A stretch of DNA of 64,000 bases from positions 124,001 to 188,000 of the forward strand of contig JASBVF010000007.1 of assembly GCA_030147525.1 (NCBI GenBank). The letters are read 5' to 3'. A program made the translations under genes and the position numbers. Every line of letters begins with the position of its first letter. Position 1 is the stretch's first letter. The notes below the pieces were generated by a model. That model saw nothing but the letters and a program-made list of their open reading frames with translations. It did no database searches and was not told where the DNA came from. This DNA is from Bacteroidota bacterium (lineage in GTDB: Bacteria > Bacteroidota > Bacteroidia > Chitinophagales > Saprospiraceae). This document shows, one piece after another, positions 51,925-60,720 of this stretch.

Positions 51925-54672
51925 TCACACCTTCCCAATCCTCACACTCACCACCTTGTACTCCGGACAATTCGCAATATCGTCATGCACATCCCCAGTC
52001 ACGAGGTTCAGTAACACTTCGGGGAAGTGGAACGTGGTGCTCAGGATACCCGGCTTCACCTCGTCCGTCACCTTTGCTTTCACGTCAACGTGACCACGGG
52101 GGGATTCCACCCGAACGAGGTCGCCATCGGTCACGGCAATGGTCGCAGCATCAACGGGGTTGATGAGCAGCACGTCCTCATGGACGATTTTAGCGTTGGC
52201 GGTGCGGCGGGTCATCGTGCCGGCGTTGTAATGTTCCAGCACCCGGTTGGTGGTCAGGATGTAGGGGAAGTCCGCCTGGTGGTCGAGGATTTCGTTGGTT
52301 TCGATAAAATCACGGAAGACGAAGTTGCCCTTGCCACGTTTGAAGGTCTCACCATGCAAAATCTTCGTACCTGTACCGTCGGGAGCGACGGGCCATTGCT
52401 TGCCATTTTTGCCGAGATTTTCCCATTTCACCCCGGCAAAGAAGGGCACGATCTGGCTGATTTCTTCCAGCATGCCTTTTGCTTCGTAAGGTTTCTGCGC
52501 ATAGCCGAGGCGGTTCATCATTTCCACATAAATCTGCCCGTCGGGCTTGCTCTCGCCGATGGGTTCGACGACTTTCTGCACCTTCTGGATACGGCGCTCG
52601 CCGTTGGTGAAGGTGCCTTCTTTCTCCAAAAACGATGCACCCGGCAGCACCACGTGGGCATGTTTGGTGGTCTCCGTTTCAAAAATCTCCTGCACGATGA
52701 GCAGGTCGAGGCTGTCGAGCGCCTCCATGACCATTTTCGAGTTCGGGTCGCTCTGCACCACGTCTTCGCCGGTGAGCCAGAGGGCTTTCAGCTTGCCTTC
52801 GAGGGCGGCGTGGTACATTTCGGGGATGGTGTAGCCGGTCTTCTCCGGCATTTTTTCAACACCATAAAACTCGGTGAAACGCTTGATGTTGGCGGGGTCT
52901 TCCACCTTCAGGTAGCCTGCACCCTGATACGGCTGCACGCCCATGTCAGCCATGCCCTGCACGTTGTTCTGCCCCCGCAACGGGTTTACGCCGCAGCCGG
53001 GTTTACCGATGTTGCCGGTAATCATGGCAAGGTCGGCGATGAGCATGACGGAGTAGGTGCCCTGGTAATGCTCGGTGACGCCCAGTCCGTGGAAACTCAT
53101 TGCGGCTTTCGCCGAGGCGTAGGTGATGGCGGCTGCCCGCACCTGCTCCCGTGGCACGCCGGAGACCCGCTCCAGTTCGTCTATGTTGAGGCTCAAAATG
53201 CCTTTTTTGAAATCTTCGTAACCCTCCGTGCGATTGTCCACGAACTCCTGCGCCACAAGGTTTTCGGTGATGATGTAGTATAGCATCATGTCGAGCACGG
53301 CGACGTTGGTGCCGGGGCGGAGTTGGAGGTGATGGGTGGCGTAGCTGGCAATCTCCGTGCGGCGTGGGTCGATAACGATGAGCGGCACGCCCTTCATGGC
53401 CCGCTGCTTGATTTTAGCACCGGTAACCGGGTGGGCCGCAGTCGGGTTCGCACCGATGACCATGATGCAGTCGGTGTATTTCAAATCCTCGATGGAGTTG
53501 GTGGCAGCGCCCGTGCCGAAAGTGCGCTGCATGCCGAGCGCTGTCGGCGAGTGGCAGACCCGTGCGCAGCCGTCGATGTTGTTGGTGCCGATGACCGCCC
53601 GAATCATTTTTTGCATCAAATAATTCTCCTCGTTGGTCGTGCGTGCGGAGGAAATGCCGGCGATGGCGTCCGGGCCGTATTTGTCTCTTATCGAAATGAG
53701 TTTTTCGGCGATGTAGTCGTACACCTCATCCCAGCTGACCCGCTCCAATTGTCCATTTCTGCGAATCATCGGGTATTTCAGCCTGTCGGGGTGGTTGTAA
53801 AAACGGAAAGCGTAGCGACCTTTGAGACAAGTGTGCCCGGCGTTCGCCTCGGCTTCGTAGGGCGCCTGAATGCTCAGGATTTTGCCATCCTTCACGCTCA
53901 CGTTCAACTGACAACCGACGCCGCAGTACGTGCAGGTCGTTTGCACCTTGTCCTGTCCGACCACTGCTTTCGACTGGAAAACATCGTGGATGGCACTGGT
54001 CGGGCAAGCCTGCGAGCAAGCCCCGCAACTCACACAGTCGGAGTTGAGGAAACTGTCATCTAACCCCATGATGATTTTATTGTCAAAACCCCGCCCACTG
54101 ACGCCGAGCACGAATTGTCCCTGTACCTCGTCGCAAGCCCGAACGCAGCGGTAGCACATGATGCATTTGGACAAATCGGCGGTCATATACGGGTGACTGA
54201 GGTCCTTCTCCCGGTGGGTATGTACCTCGCCCGCCGGATAGCGCACCTTGCGGATGCCGACCCTTGCCGCCACATCCTGCAATTCGCAGTTGCCGTTCAC
54301 CTCGCAGGTGAGGCAGTCGAGCGGGTGGTCGGTGAGCACCAGCTCGATGATGTTTTTGCGCAGCTTTTGGATGCTTTCAGTTTCAGTGAAAACCATCATG
54401 CCTTCTTCGACAGGCGTGTGACAGGAAGCGACCGTTTTTAAATGCGCTCCATTTCCGACCCGGCCGACTTCGACGCTGCATACCCGGCAAGAACCGAATG
54501 CTTCGAGGTTCGGCGCATCGCAGAGGGTAGGTACGTAGTCCTTGCCCTTGTAGCGGCGAACAAACTGGAGGATGGTTTCCCCCGGCACGATGGCAAAGGG
54601 CTGATTGTTGATGAGTGCGGTTTTCGTGGCGACCGCTTTTTGTGTGGAGGTGGTTAAGGCTTCAGTGACCAT
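51925..54672 (-). CDS. Formate dehydrogenase alpha subunit, molybdopterin, Cys-type, with N-terminal Fe-S domains
   Basis: The 915-residue protein oxidises formate at a molybdopterin centre. In order: a [2Fe-2S] plant-type domain (LCDAPNLEAFGSCRVC), the His-Cys cluster motif (HPLDCLTCEVNGNCELQ), two [4Fe-4S] ferredoxin motifs (CIMCYRCVRACDEVQ; CVSCGACSQACP), the Mo-bisPGD catalytic domain starting CTYCGVGCQLNV, and the C-terminal cofactor-binding domain. The active-site residue is C373 in ARVCHSPTAL, so it is a cysteine, not selenocysteine, enzyme. The NuoF-like gene is 1.3 kb upstream on the same strand. Together they resemble soluble NAD-dependent formate dehydrogenases. fdhD is not in the window. 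Confidence 0.9.
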   Translation of the reverse strand: MVTEALTTSTQKAVATKTALINNQPFAIVPGETILQFVRRYKGKDYVPTLCDAPNLEAFGSCRVCSVEVGRVGNGAHLKTVASCHTPVEEGMMVFTETESIQKLRKNIIELVLTDHPLDCLTCEVNGNCELQDVAARVGIRKVRYPAGEVHTHREKDLSHPYMTADLSKCIMCYRCVRACDEVQGQFVLGVSGRGFDNKIIMGLDDSFLNSDCVSCGACSQACPTSAIHDVFQSKAVVGQDKVQTTCTYCGVGCQLNVSVKDGKILSIQAPYEAEANAGHTCLKGRYAFRFYNHPDRLKYPMIRRNGQLERVSWDEVYDYIAEKLISIRDKYGPDAIAGISSARTTNEENYLMQKMIRAVIGTNNIDGCARVCHSPTALGMQRTFGTGAATNSIEDLKYTDCIMVIGANPTAAHPVTGAKIKQRAMKGVPLIVIDPRRTEIASYATHHLQLRPGTNVAVLDMMLYYIITENLVAQEFVDNRTEGYEDFKKGILSLNIDELERVSGVPREQVRAAAITYASAKAAMSFHGLGVTEHYQGTYSVMLIADLAMITGNIGKPGCGVNPLRGQNNVQGMADMGVQPYQGAGYLKVEDPANIKRFTEFYGVEKMPEKTGYTIPEMYHAALEGKLKALWLTGEDVVQSDPNSKMVMEALDSLDLLIVQEIFETETTKHAHVVLPGASFLEKEGTFTNGERRIQKVQKVVEPIGESKPDGQIYVEMMNRLGYAQKPYEAKGMLEEISQIVPFFAGVKWENLGKNGKQWPVAPDGTGTKILHGETFKRGKGNFVFRDFIETNEILDHQADFPYILTTNRVLEHYNAGTMTRRTANAKIVHEDVLLINPVDAATIAVTDGDLVRVESPRGHVDVKAKVTDEVKPGILSTTFHFPEVLLNLVTGDVHDDIANCPEYKVVSVRIGKV

Positions 54673-54770
54673 GGTTAGGTGATTTTTTTTAGTTCGTGTG
54701 GGTTTGAAGGGGTGATAAAGTTAGGTTTTTTTGGGAAAAGTCGATGTCATATTGCTTGCTCTATCGCATG

Positions 54771-54807
54771 ATTAAAAAAGAATTACGAGACCCCAACGCC
54801 TCGTAAT
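54771..54807 (-). terminator. Minus-strand terminator after the duplicated-motif lipoprotein gene
   Basis: On the minus strand, ATTACGAG pairs with CTCGTAAT around a 10-nt loop and is followed by TTCTTTTTTAA. It separates the lipoprotein transcript from the formate dehydrogenase gene downstream. Confidence 0.8.
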
Positions 54808-54818
54808 CCTCTCCGTCC

Positions 54819-55235
54819 TTATTGCTTCGGCGGGCTGTTCAGCGGCGCACCCACGGCAATGTCGCAACGGTGACCCGGCTGACCATGCGGAGGGTTCATT
54901 CCCTCGGCAACCGGTTGGGTTGTCGTCTGAATGGGCGAAGTGGCAGGCTGCTCCGTCTGAATCAGCGGACTCTGCGTTTGCGTAGGAGCGGCTGGCGATC
55001 CATCCAACGGCGCACCAACAGCAATATCACAACGATGCCCCGGCTCCCCGTGAGCGGGGTTCAACTTTACGTCGCCGCTGGTATTCAGCGGTGTGCCGGA
55101 TTGTGGCGTCGTTACGGCTGGAGCTGTCTCCGTTGTGGAGGTTTCAGGTGCCTGCTCCTGTTCCGCAGAATCGTTTCCGCAGGCCAGAAAAGTCAAAGTG
55201 AAAAGTGATAAAAACAGGAAATTGAAGAATTTCAT
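54819..55235 (-). CDS. Lipoprotein with duplicated HGxPGHRCDIAVGAPL motif
   Basis: The signal peptide ends in the lipobox LACG, so this is a lipoprotein of 138 residues. It carries two copies of one motif, NPAHGEPGHRCDIAVGAPLD (about 59-78) and NPPHGQPGHRCDIAVGAPLN (about 114-133), separated by a Thr/Gln/Pro-rich linker. Each copy has two His and one Cys, which suggests metal or heme binding; no family function is known to me. The motif recurs in short Bacteroidota proteins as far as I recall. It lies between the NuoF-like and formate dehydrogenase genes but has its own terminator. Confidence 0.85.
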   Translation of the reverse strand: MKFFNFLFLSLFTLTFLACGNDSAEQEQAPETSTTETAPAVTTPQSGTPLNTSGDVKLNPAHGEPGHRCDIAVGAPLDGSPAAPTQTQSPLIQTEQPATSPIQTTTQPVAEGMNPPHGQPGHRCDIAVGAPLNSPPKQ

Positions 55236-55386
55236 TTAAAAAAATTTAATGATCGAATATGCCCTCCGCTTCTGCACGAAGCAGGGGTGGAATTTATACA
55301 AAAAATATGCAAACAAACTGATTTTCAATTGTTTAAAGCCTGGCGTTTTACAAATCAATTTTCTTTGATTTCAATGATTTGAAACT

Positions 55387-55428
55387 GTCGCAGACCTTCC
55401 AGTCAGATATTTCCGGAAAGTCTGCGAC
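55387..55428. terminator. Hairpin after the four-helix membrane gene
   Basis: GTCGCAGAC (55387-55395) and GTCTGCGAC (55420-55428) form a perfect 9-bp stem, extended inward by TTCC/GGAA. There is no clear U tract on the minus strand. Confidence 0.55.
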
Positions 55429-55440
55429 AACTTTCACACG

Positions 55441-55857
55441 CTACTCCCGGCCCAGCCACCATGCAACTACCCCACCGACGATGGCGCCCGTAACGATCAT
55501 AACCACCACGTCGACCAACGCTGCTGTCAGGTTCGAAATGTTGGTACTTCCGTACATGATCATGTCAAATGTCAGCGCCATCAACCCTCCGATGACGGCT
55601 CCGGCCTTTGCGCCTGTGGCGAGAGTGCTGATGTTCGCCCACCGGCCAAAAATGAGGGCAAACAGGTAGCCATAGGCCAGGTGTCCGAGAATCATGGCCC
55701 ACCAGACCATTTCTTCCATGGGCCGGGTGACCCCTGTGGCGCTACCGGCATTTTTTTCAAAAAAGCCCATCAGCAGTGTTCCATAGAACAACCAGCCGAG
55801 AATGAAGGCAGCCAAGCCGCCAATCAGACCTGCAATCAGGATTTTGTTGGTACTCAT
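55441..55857 (-). CDS. Four-helix integral membrane protein of unknown function
   Basis: This 138-residue protein has four hydrophobic helices (about 5-28, 50-72, 82-104, 112-135) with Gly-rich faces. It has no signal peptide beyond the first helix. It resembles small DUF1761-like membrane proteins by layout only. It starts 105 nt after the NuoF-like gene and may share its transcript. Confidence 0.7.
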   Translation of the reverse strand: MSTNKILIAGLIGGLAAFILGWLFYGTLLMGFFEKNAGSATGVTRPMEEMVWWAMILGHLAYGYLFALIFGRWANISTLATGAKAGAVIGGLMALTFDMIMYGSTNISNLTAALVDVVVMIVTGAIVGGVVAWWLGRE

Positions 55858-55962
55858 GTCGCTTTGAATTTAATGATGAAAAAATAATGGCCTCTGGAGA
55901 AAATTTTTCCGGTTTAAAGGCATTCTCAAATTCCATCTCCAAAACGAAAGCGTGTACACTGG

Positions 55963-57624
55963 TCACTCACCGCCGCTGAAATACGGTCGCAACTCCTGGT
56001 CAAAATATTCAAGCGCATTGTAAACCGGCAACGGCATCCCGCCGCCGAGTGCACACAGCGATCCTGTCTTCAGCGTGCTCAACAGATCACTGAAAAGTTC
56101 ATGATCGATTTTGAAATCTTCCGACTGTGCTTTTTGCAGGAGTTCCTTGCCCCGCACCGAACCGATGCGGCAAGGGAAACACTTCCCGCAGCTCTCGTGC
56201 GCCGTGAAGGCGAACAAATGCTCCAGGTAAGCCACCATCGGAAACTCCTCCGGCACGCTCACGATGCTGGCGTGGCCGAGCAGGAAGCCGTTTTTTGAAA
56301 AGCTTTCAAAATCCACCGTCAGATCCTTGATTTTTTTTGTTGGAACAAGCCCGCCCAATGGCCCCCCGATGTGCAGGGCTTTCACTTTCCGGCGAAATCC
56401 GCCGCCCATTTCTTTGACTACGGTGGAGAGCGGCGTGCCCATGTCCACTTCGTAAATGCCGGGACGGTTGAATGCGCTGTCGAGCGAGAGCAGCTTGGTG
56501 CCGGTGGACTTTTCCGTACCGATTTTCGCAAAAGCTGCGCCACCGTTTTTCAAAATGAAAGGCAAACTGGCCAGCGTTTCCACGTTGTTCACCACGGTCG
56601 GTTTTCCGAACAAACCGTAGTTCACCGGGTAAGGCGGCCGCACCCGCACTTCGGGCCGCTGACCTTCGATGCTGGCGAGCAGCGCCGTCTCCTCGCCGCA
56701 GATGTATGCGCCACGAGCCTCGATGATTTTAAACTCGAAACTGAAGTCGCTGCCCAGGATGTTTTCACCGATCAAACCCGCCTCACGCAGGCTGTCGATG
56801 GCTGTTTTATTGATCTCAATGCTCTCCGGGTACTCGTAGCGGATGTACACCACGCCCCGGTCAGCGCCGGTTATGTAGCCGGAGATAATCATGCCGAAGA
56901 GCATTTTAAATGGCTGTTTTTCAAGCAAGTAGCGGTCGGAGTAGCTACCCGGATCGCCCTCGTCGGCATTGCAGACGATGAACTTGCGGTCACCCTCCGC
57001 CTTGCGACAACCCTCCAGTTTGATGCCGATGGGGAAACCCGCACCGCCCCGGCCCCGCAGGCCGGAGGTTTTGATTTCAGCCAAAACTGCTTCCGGCGAC
57101 GTGGCCAGCATTTTTTTCAAATCGCTGCGCAACTCGTCCAACGAGGGCGATGGAGCGGTCAGAATACCAGCTCCGCTGGCGGCAATGTGGTAGTGGTCTT
57201 CGTGCGACATTTTTTCCGGCGTTCCGTTGAAGCTGCCGGGAATCGACGCCTTGCCGGAGTAGTTGTGGCCGTTGTAGTGAAATGCACTGTTCTCGTGGCA
57301 ACGGCCCAGGCAGCACATTTCGCCGATTTCTTCGGCTTTGAAATGTTTGCCCAGTTCAGCTTTCAACGCATCCTGTGTACCGGCGCAGAGGCAGGCGCTA
57401 CCGTTGCAGACGAACACTTTTTTGCCCTGGTTGGAGGGGCGGGTGAAATCGTAAAACGTCGAAGCGCCGTACACGCTGGCATCGCCGATGAGGTACTCGT
57501 CGGCGAGTTTGGCGGCGTCTTCTTTCGTCAGTATGCCCTCCGGTTCTGTCAGGTTGCCCATTTTTTCAAAAAGGTTGTCGGTCAGGCCTTTTCTGCCGGA
57601 GAGTGCGGTGATGTTTTTTGACAT
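55963..57624 (-). CDS. NuoE/NuoF-like diaphorase subunit of NAD-dependent formate dehydrogenase
   Basis: The 553-residue protein combines a thioredoxin-like [2Fe-2S] domain (CNGSACLCAG and MCCLGRCHEN, about 92-135) with a NuoF domain: the FMN loop GRGGAGFPIGIKL, the NADH loop GEETALLASIEGQRPEVR, and the [4Fe-4S] site SCGKCFPCRIG plus SLCALGG. This layout is that of FdsB/HoxF-type subunits passing electrons from formate dehydrogenase to NAD. The other complex I genes are absent nearby, which favours a formate dehydrogenase partner over complex I. The MSKNITALSG start at 57624 is the only suitable ATG. Confidence 0.88.
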   Translation of the reverse strand: MSKNITALSGRKGLTDNLFEKMGNLTEPEGILTKEDAAKLADEYLIGDASVYGASTFYDFTRPSNQGKKVFVCNGSACLCAGTQDALKAELGKHFKAEEIGEMCCLGRCHENSAFHYNGHNYSGKASIPGSFNGTPEKMSHEDHYHIAASGAGILTAPSPSLDELRSDLKKMLATSPEAVLAEIKTSGLRGRGGAGFPIGIKLEGCRKAEGDRKFIVCNADEGDPGSYSDRYLLEKQPFKMLFGMIISGYITGADRGVVYIRYEYPESIEINKTAIDSLREAGLIGENILGSDFSFEFKIIEARGAYICGEETALLASIEGQRPEVRVRPPYPVNYGLFGKPTVVNNVETLASLPFILKNGGAAFAKIGTEKSTGTKLLSLDSAFNRPGIYEVDMGTPLSTVVKEMGGGFRRKVKALHIGGPLGGLVPTKKIKDLTVDFESFSKNGFLLGHASIVSVPEEFPMVAYLEHLFAFTAHESCGKCFPCRIGSVRGKELLQKAQSEDFKIDHELFSDLLSTLKTGSLCALGGGMPLPVYNALEYFDQELRPYFSGGE

Positions 57625-57847
57625 GTCGGTGAAATTTGGTTAGTGTGAAAAATCGGCGGTCGGGGGTAGGAATCGCTAAATTTCCCAAATTTCGAATAAT
57701 TTTTGTGTGTTCGATAGAAATACCTGCCACAATCCTTCGTCAGCTGACATTTTTTAAAAAACTGGCGGCTTTGTCACTCCTGCCGGTTCGTGAATTCCCT
57801 ATCTTAGCCAGTCACCCCAGCGACTGTTCATAGTTCATCGTTTAAAA

Positions 57848-58618
57848 ATGCTTTTTCAAAAAAAAATCGTCCTAATTGGCGGCACCACAGGCATCGGCCT
57901 TTCGGCAGCACAGTCCTTCGTCCGGCAGGGCGCCAAGGTCGTCGCCCTCGGCAAAGACGAGGAAACCAGCCTCCGCGCTCTCGAGATTTTAGGTAAAAAC
58001 GCCCACATCCTCACCGCCGACGCCATGCTGGAAGACACAGCGGAACAGGCCATCGCCAAATGCCTCGAACGCTTCGACGGCTTCGATGGCCTCTACCACG
58101 TGGCGGGCGGCAGCGGCAGGCGCTTCGGCGACGGGCCGCTCCACGAACTCACCCTGGAGGGTTGGGATAAAACTTTGCAACTTAACCTCACCTCCGTCAT
58201 GCTTTCCAACCGGGCTGCCGTGCAGCAATTTTTAAAACAAAAAACCGGCGGCGCCATTGTCAACCTCAGCTCGGCGCTGGCCTACGCCCCGGCGCCGCAA
58301 CACTTCGCCACCCATGCCTACACGGCAGCCAAGGCGGCGATCATCGGTTTCACCAAATCCATCGCCGCATTTTATGCCGGTGAAAACATCCGGGCTAACG
58401 TCATCGCTCCCGGTCTGGTGGAGTCGCCTATGTCGCAGCGGGCGGTTGAAAATGAGGAAATTATGGAGTACGTCCGCAACCGGCAGCGGCTTGACGGTGG
58501 CCGGGCTGCTCAGCCGCAGGATTTGGATGGGATGGCGTCGCTGTTGCTTTCTGACAATGGCGCTTTTATCACCGGCCAGGTTGTCGCTGTTGACGGCGGC
58601 TGGAGTGTTGCCGGTTGA
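57848..58618 (+). CDS. SDR family oxidoreductase (canonical active site)
   Basis: The 256-residue protein has the NAD(P) loop GGTTGIGLSAAQSFVRQG, the NNAG-equivalent HVAGGSG, IVNLSSALAY with the catalytic Ser, YTAAK with the catalytic Tyr and Lys, and a C-terminal GQVVAVDGGWS. The substrate is unknown. Unlike the SDR at 24.8 kb, all catalytic residues are kept. A TATCTTAG box near 57799 may be its promoter. It is followed after 13 nt by the CGGATT-type hairpin. Confidence 0.88.
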   Translation: MLFQKKIVLIGGTTGIGLSAAQSFVRQGAKVVALGKDEETSLRALEILGKNAHILTADAMLEDTAEQAIAKCLERFDGFDGLYHVAGGSGRRFGDGPLHELTLEGWDKTLQLNLTSVMLSNRAAVQQFLKQKTGGAIVNLSSALAYAPAPQHFATHAYTAAKAAIIGFTKSIAAFYAGENIRANVIAPGLVESPMSQRAVENEEIMEYVRNRQRLDGGRAAQPQDLDGMASLLLSDNGAFITGQVVAVDGGWSVAG

Positions 58619-58631
58619 TTTCACTTTTGAC

Positions 58632-58733
58632 AGGATTGGATCACGGATTGGACGGATTTGGCGGATTAAAACGGATTTTTTGATACGAATCTGTTTTAAT
58701 CTGCCAAATCCGCTCGATCAGCGGTCCAATCCT
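58632..58733 (+). repeat. Hairpin of about 10-nt words (CGGATT family)
   Basis: The left arm (58632-58678) starts AGGATTGGATCACGGATTGG and the right arm (58689-58733) ends CGGTCCAATCCT. The arms pair over about 46 positions with roughly seven mismatches. Related to the elements at 22894 and 60721. Confidence 0.85.
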
Positions 58734-58777
58734 GCGCTATGTGGTCAAATAATTTTTCCAGTTTCTACCTTCGCCAC

Positions 58778-59662
58778 ATGAAATTAAATATTCCCAATTG
58801 GTTCCTCTACGCCCTTTTCACCACCCTCTGCTGGGGTACGTGGGGCGCTTTCGTCGAAATACCCGAAAAAGCGGGCTTCCCGGCCACGCTGGGCTTCATC
58901 GTCTGGTCTATCAGCATGATCCCGTTCATGATCGTGGCTCTGGCCAAGTCCGGCTGGAAGCTGGAACACGGCTGGAAATCCGTGCGGGACGGCATGTTCG
59001 TCGGGCTGACGGGCGCAGGCGGCAACCTGTTGCTGTTCGAGGCGCTGAAGACGGGGCCGGCTTACATTGTGTTCCCCATCATCTCGCTGTACCCGGTCTG
59101 GACCATTTCGTTTTCCCTCATTTTTTTAAAAGAAAAAGCCACCCGGCGGCAGTGGATTGGTATTGCCCTGGCCGTGGCCGCCATTTTTTTTCTCACCTGG
59201 CAAGGCCCCGATGACTCGAACGTGAAAGGCGGGGCATGGCTCGTGCTGGCGTTGATCATTTTTCTGCTCTGGGGCACCCAAAATATTGTTTTTAAAACTG
59301 CCAACCGCCACACCTCCGCCGAGAGCATTTTCGTGTACATGACCCTCGGCGGGCTGGCGCTGGCACCCGTCGCCTGGTGGATGACCGAACCCGGACAACC
59401 CATCAACTGGGGACTGAAAGGCTTCTGGTTGCTGGCTTTCCTCCACCTCGTCAACTCCGCCGGGGCGCTGACGGTGGTGTATGCCTATCGCTACGGCAAG
59501 GCGCTGGTCGTGGCTCCGCTCATCGGGCTGGCGCCGGTCATCACGGTCATTTTATCGCTGATTACTTACGGTGTCATTCCATCGCTGACATTGTCCACCG
59601 GCATCGTGCTGGCGACAGTGGCCATGATGCTGCTGCCGGATGCAGGGGAGGAAGAATCATAG
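58778..59662 (+). CDS. EamA/DMT family transporter
   Basis: Ten hydrophobic helices are arranged in two EamA-type halves (LYALFTTLCWGTWGAFVE at the N-terminus; GGAWLVLALIIFLLWGTQNIVF starting the second half). The start is the ATG at 58778, 5 nt after a TACCTTCG box; the longer frame to 58739 would run into the box and hairpin. Substrate unknown: such proteins export or import small metabolites or sugars. The next two genes, a ROK kinase and a SIS-domain protein, act on sugars, so a sugar link is possible. Confidence 0.85.
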   Translation: MKLNIPNWFLYALFTTLCWGTWGAFVEIPEKAGFPATLGFIVWSISMIPFMIVALAKSGWKLEHGWKSVRDGMFVGLTGAGGNLLLFEALKTGPAYIVFPIISLYPVWTISFSLIFLKEKATRRQWIGIALAVAAIFFLTWQGPDDSNVKGGAWLVLALIIFLLWGTQNIVFKTANRHTSAESIFVYMTLGGLALAPVAWWMTEPGQPINWGLKGFWLLAFLHLVNSAGALTVVYAYRYGKALVVAPLIGLAPVITVILSLITYGVIPSLTLSTGIVLATVAMMLLPDAGEEES

Positions 59663-59673
59663 TTTCAATTGAA

Positions 59674-59760
59674 TTCAGATTCTTCGATTTAACGATATTT
59701 GATTTTTGATTTGCGTTCTCCAAATCAAAAATCTAAAATCATGTAATCGAAGAATCTGAA
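59674..59760 (+). repeat. Hairpin with 40-nt arms (TTGATTTTTGATTTG type)
   Basis: The left arm 59674-59713 begins TTCAGATTCTTCGATT and the right arm 59721-59760 ends AATCGAAGAATCTGAA. They pair over about 34 of 40 positions with a 7-nt loop, beginning 11 nt after the transporter stop codon. Confidence 0.88.
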
Positions 59761-59804
59761 ATCAAAAACCAGGCATTTCAATTTCAACCAAAACCTTCCC
59801 AAAC

Positions 59805-60719
59805 ATGAGTTTATCCATCGGCATCGATCTCGGCGGCACCAACATCAAAGCCGTCGTGCTGGACCGGGACGGCCACCGCCACCACCAGACCATCCGCTCC
59901 ACCGGACAACACCAGGACGCCGAAGACGAGTGGGCCTGGAAAAATGCCGTCCGGGACACCTACCTCGACCTGAAAAAACAATTCGGCAACAGGGTAACTT
60001 CCGTCGGGCTGTCCGCTCCCGGCATCGCCAATGCGGAGAACTCGGCGATCATGTGCATGCCGGGTCGGCTGTACGGATTGGAAAATTTCAACTGGACGGA
60101 GTTTTTGGGTGAAAAAACCTGGGTGGTCAACGATGCCCACGCTGCGCTGATGGCGGAGGCCAGTTTCGGCGCAGCCAAAGGTTTTCAAAATGCCGTGTTG
60201 CTCACACTTGGCACGGGCGTTGGCGGCGGCATCCTCATCGGCGGGGAGTTGTACCAGGGTTTTTATCAAATTGCCGGCCACGCCGGTCACACCACCGTCG
60301 CTGCGCAGGACGTCCAGCAGGACGCCACGGGAATGCCCGGCGCTATCGAGGATGCCATCGGTGACGAGTCGTTGCAGCGGCGGTCGCTGGGGCGGTTCAG
60401 TTCCACCCGTGAGCTGGTGGAGGCTTACCGGAAGGGCGACCATTTCGCTACCTGGCTTTGGTTGAGTTCGGTGCAAAAACTGGCCGTTACGATCTGTTCC
60501 ATCTGCAATTTACTTTCGCCGGAGGTCGTCGTACTCGGCGGCGGCATCGCAAAGGCGGGCGATACGCTGTTTCAACCGCTGCTGGAGTTCAAAGACCTGT
60601 ACGAGTGGCGGCCCGGCGGGAAGAAGACGCCGGTGGTGCAGGCCCGGTTCGGGGAGTTTGCGGGGGCGACGGGGGTGGCGGCGTTTGCGATGCGGAAGGC
60701 GCTGAATCAGGAAATTTGA
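59805..60719 (+). CDS. ROK family sugar kinase
   Basis: It has 304 residues. The phosphate-1 motif GIDLGGTNIKAVVLDRDG is at the N-terminus, followed by a mid-protein LTLGTGVGGGILIGGEL (phosphate-2) and VVVLGGGIAKAGDTLF near the end. The catalytic Asp is in WVVNDAHAA. The usual ROK zinc motif CxCGxxGCxE is missing: the region reads GHTTVAAQDVQQDATGMPG. The kinase may therefore lack structural zinc. The sugar specificity is not readable. It is followed by a hairpin and a SIS-domain gene. Confidence 0.88.
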   Translation: MSLSIGIDLGGTNIKAVVLDRDGHRHHQTIRSTGQHQDAEDEWAWKNAVRDTYLDLKKQFGNRVTSVGLSAPGIANAENSAIMCMPGRLYGLENFNWTEFLGEKTWVVNDAHAALMAEASFGAAKGFQNAVLLTLGTGVGGGILIGGELYQGFYQIAGHAGHTTVAAQDVQQDATGMPGAIEDAIGDESLQRRSLGRFSSTRELVEAYRKGDHFATWLWLSSVQKLAVTICSICNLLSPEVVVLGGGIAKAGDTLFQPLLEFKDLYEWRPGGKKTPVVQARFGEFAGATGVAAFAMRKALNQEI

Positions 60720-60720
60720 C

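Noticed and set aside
52027-53283. 418-codon plus-strand ORF opposite the formate dehydrogenase gene
   Set aside because: It is the antisense shadow of a well-recognised coding sequence; the GC-rich codons of the real gene leave the opposite frame open. The translation shows no domain.
53554-53556. Selenocysteine at the formate dehydrogenase active site
   Set aside because: The codon is for Cys (in VCHSPTAL); there is no in-frame TGA or nearby SECIS-like hairpin to consider.
56371-57621. 416-codon plus-strand ORF opposite the NuoF-like gene
   Set aside because: Antisense shadow of a clear NuoE/NuoF-like protein; His/Arg/Val-rich composition with no motif.
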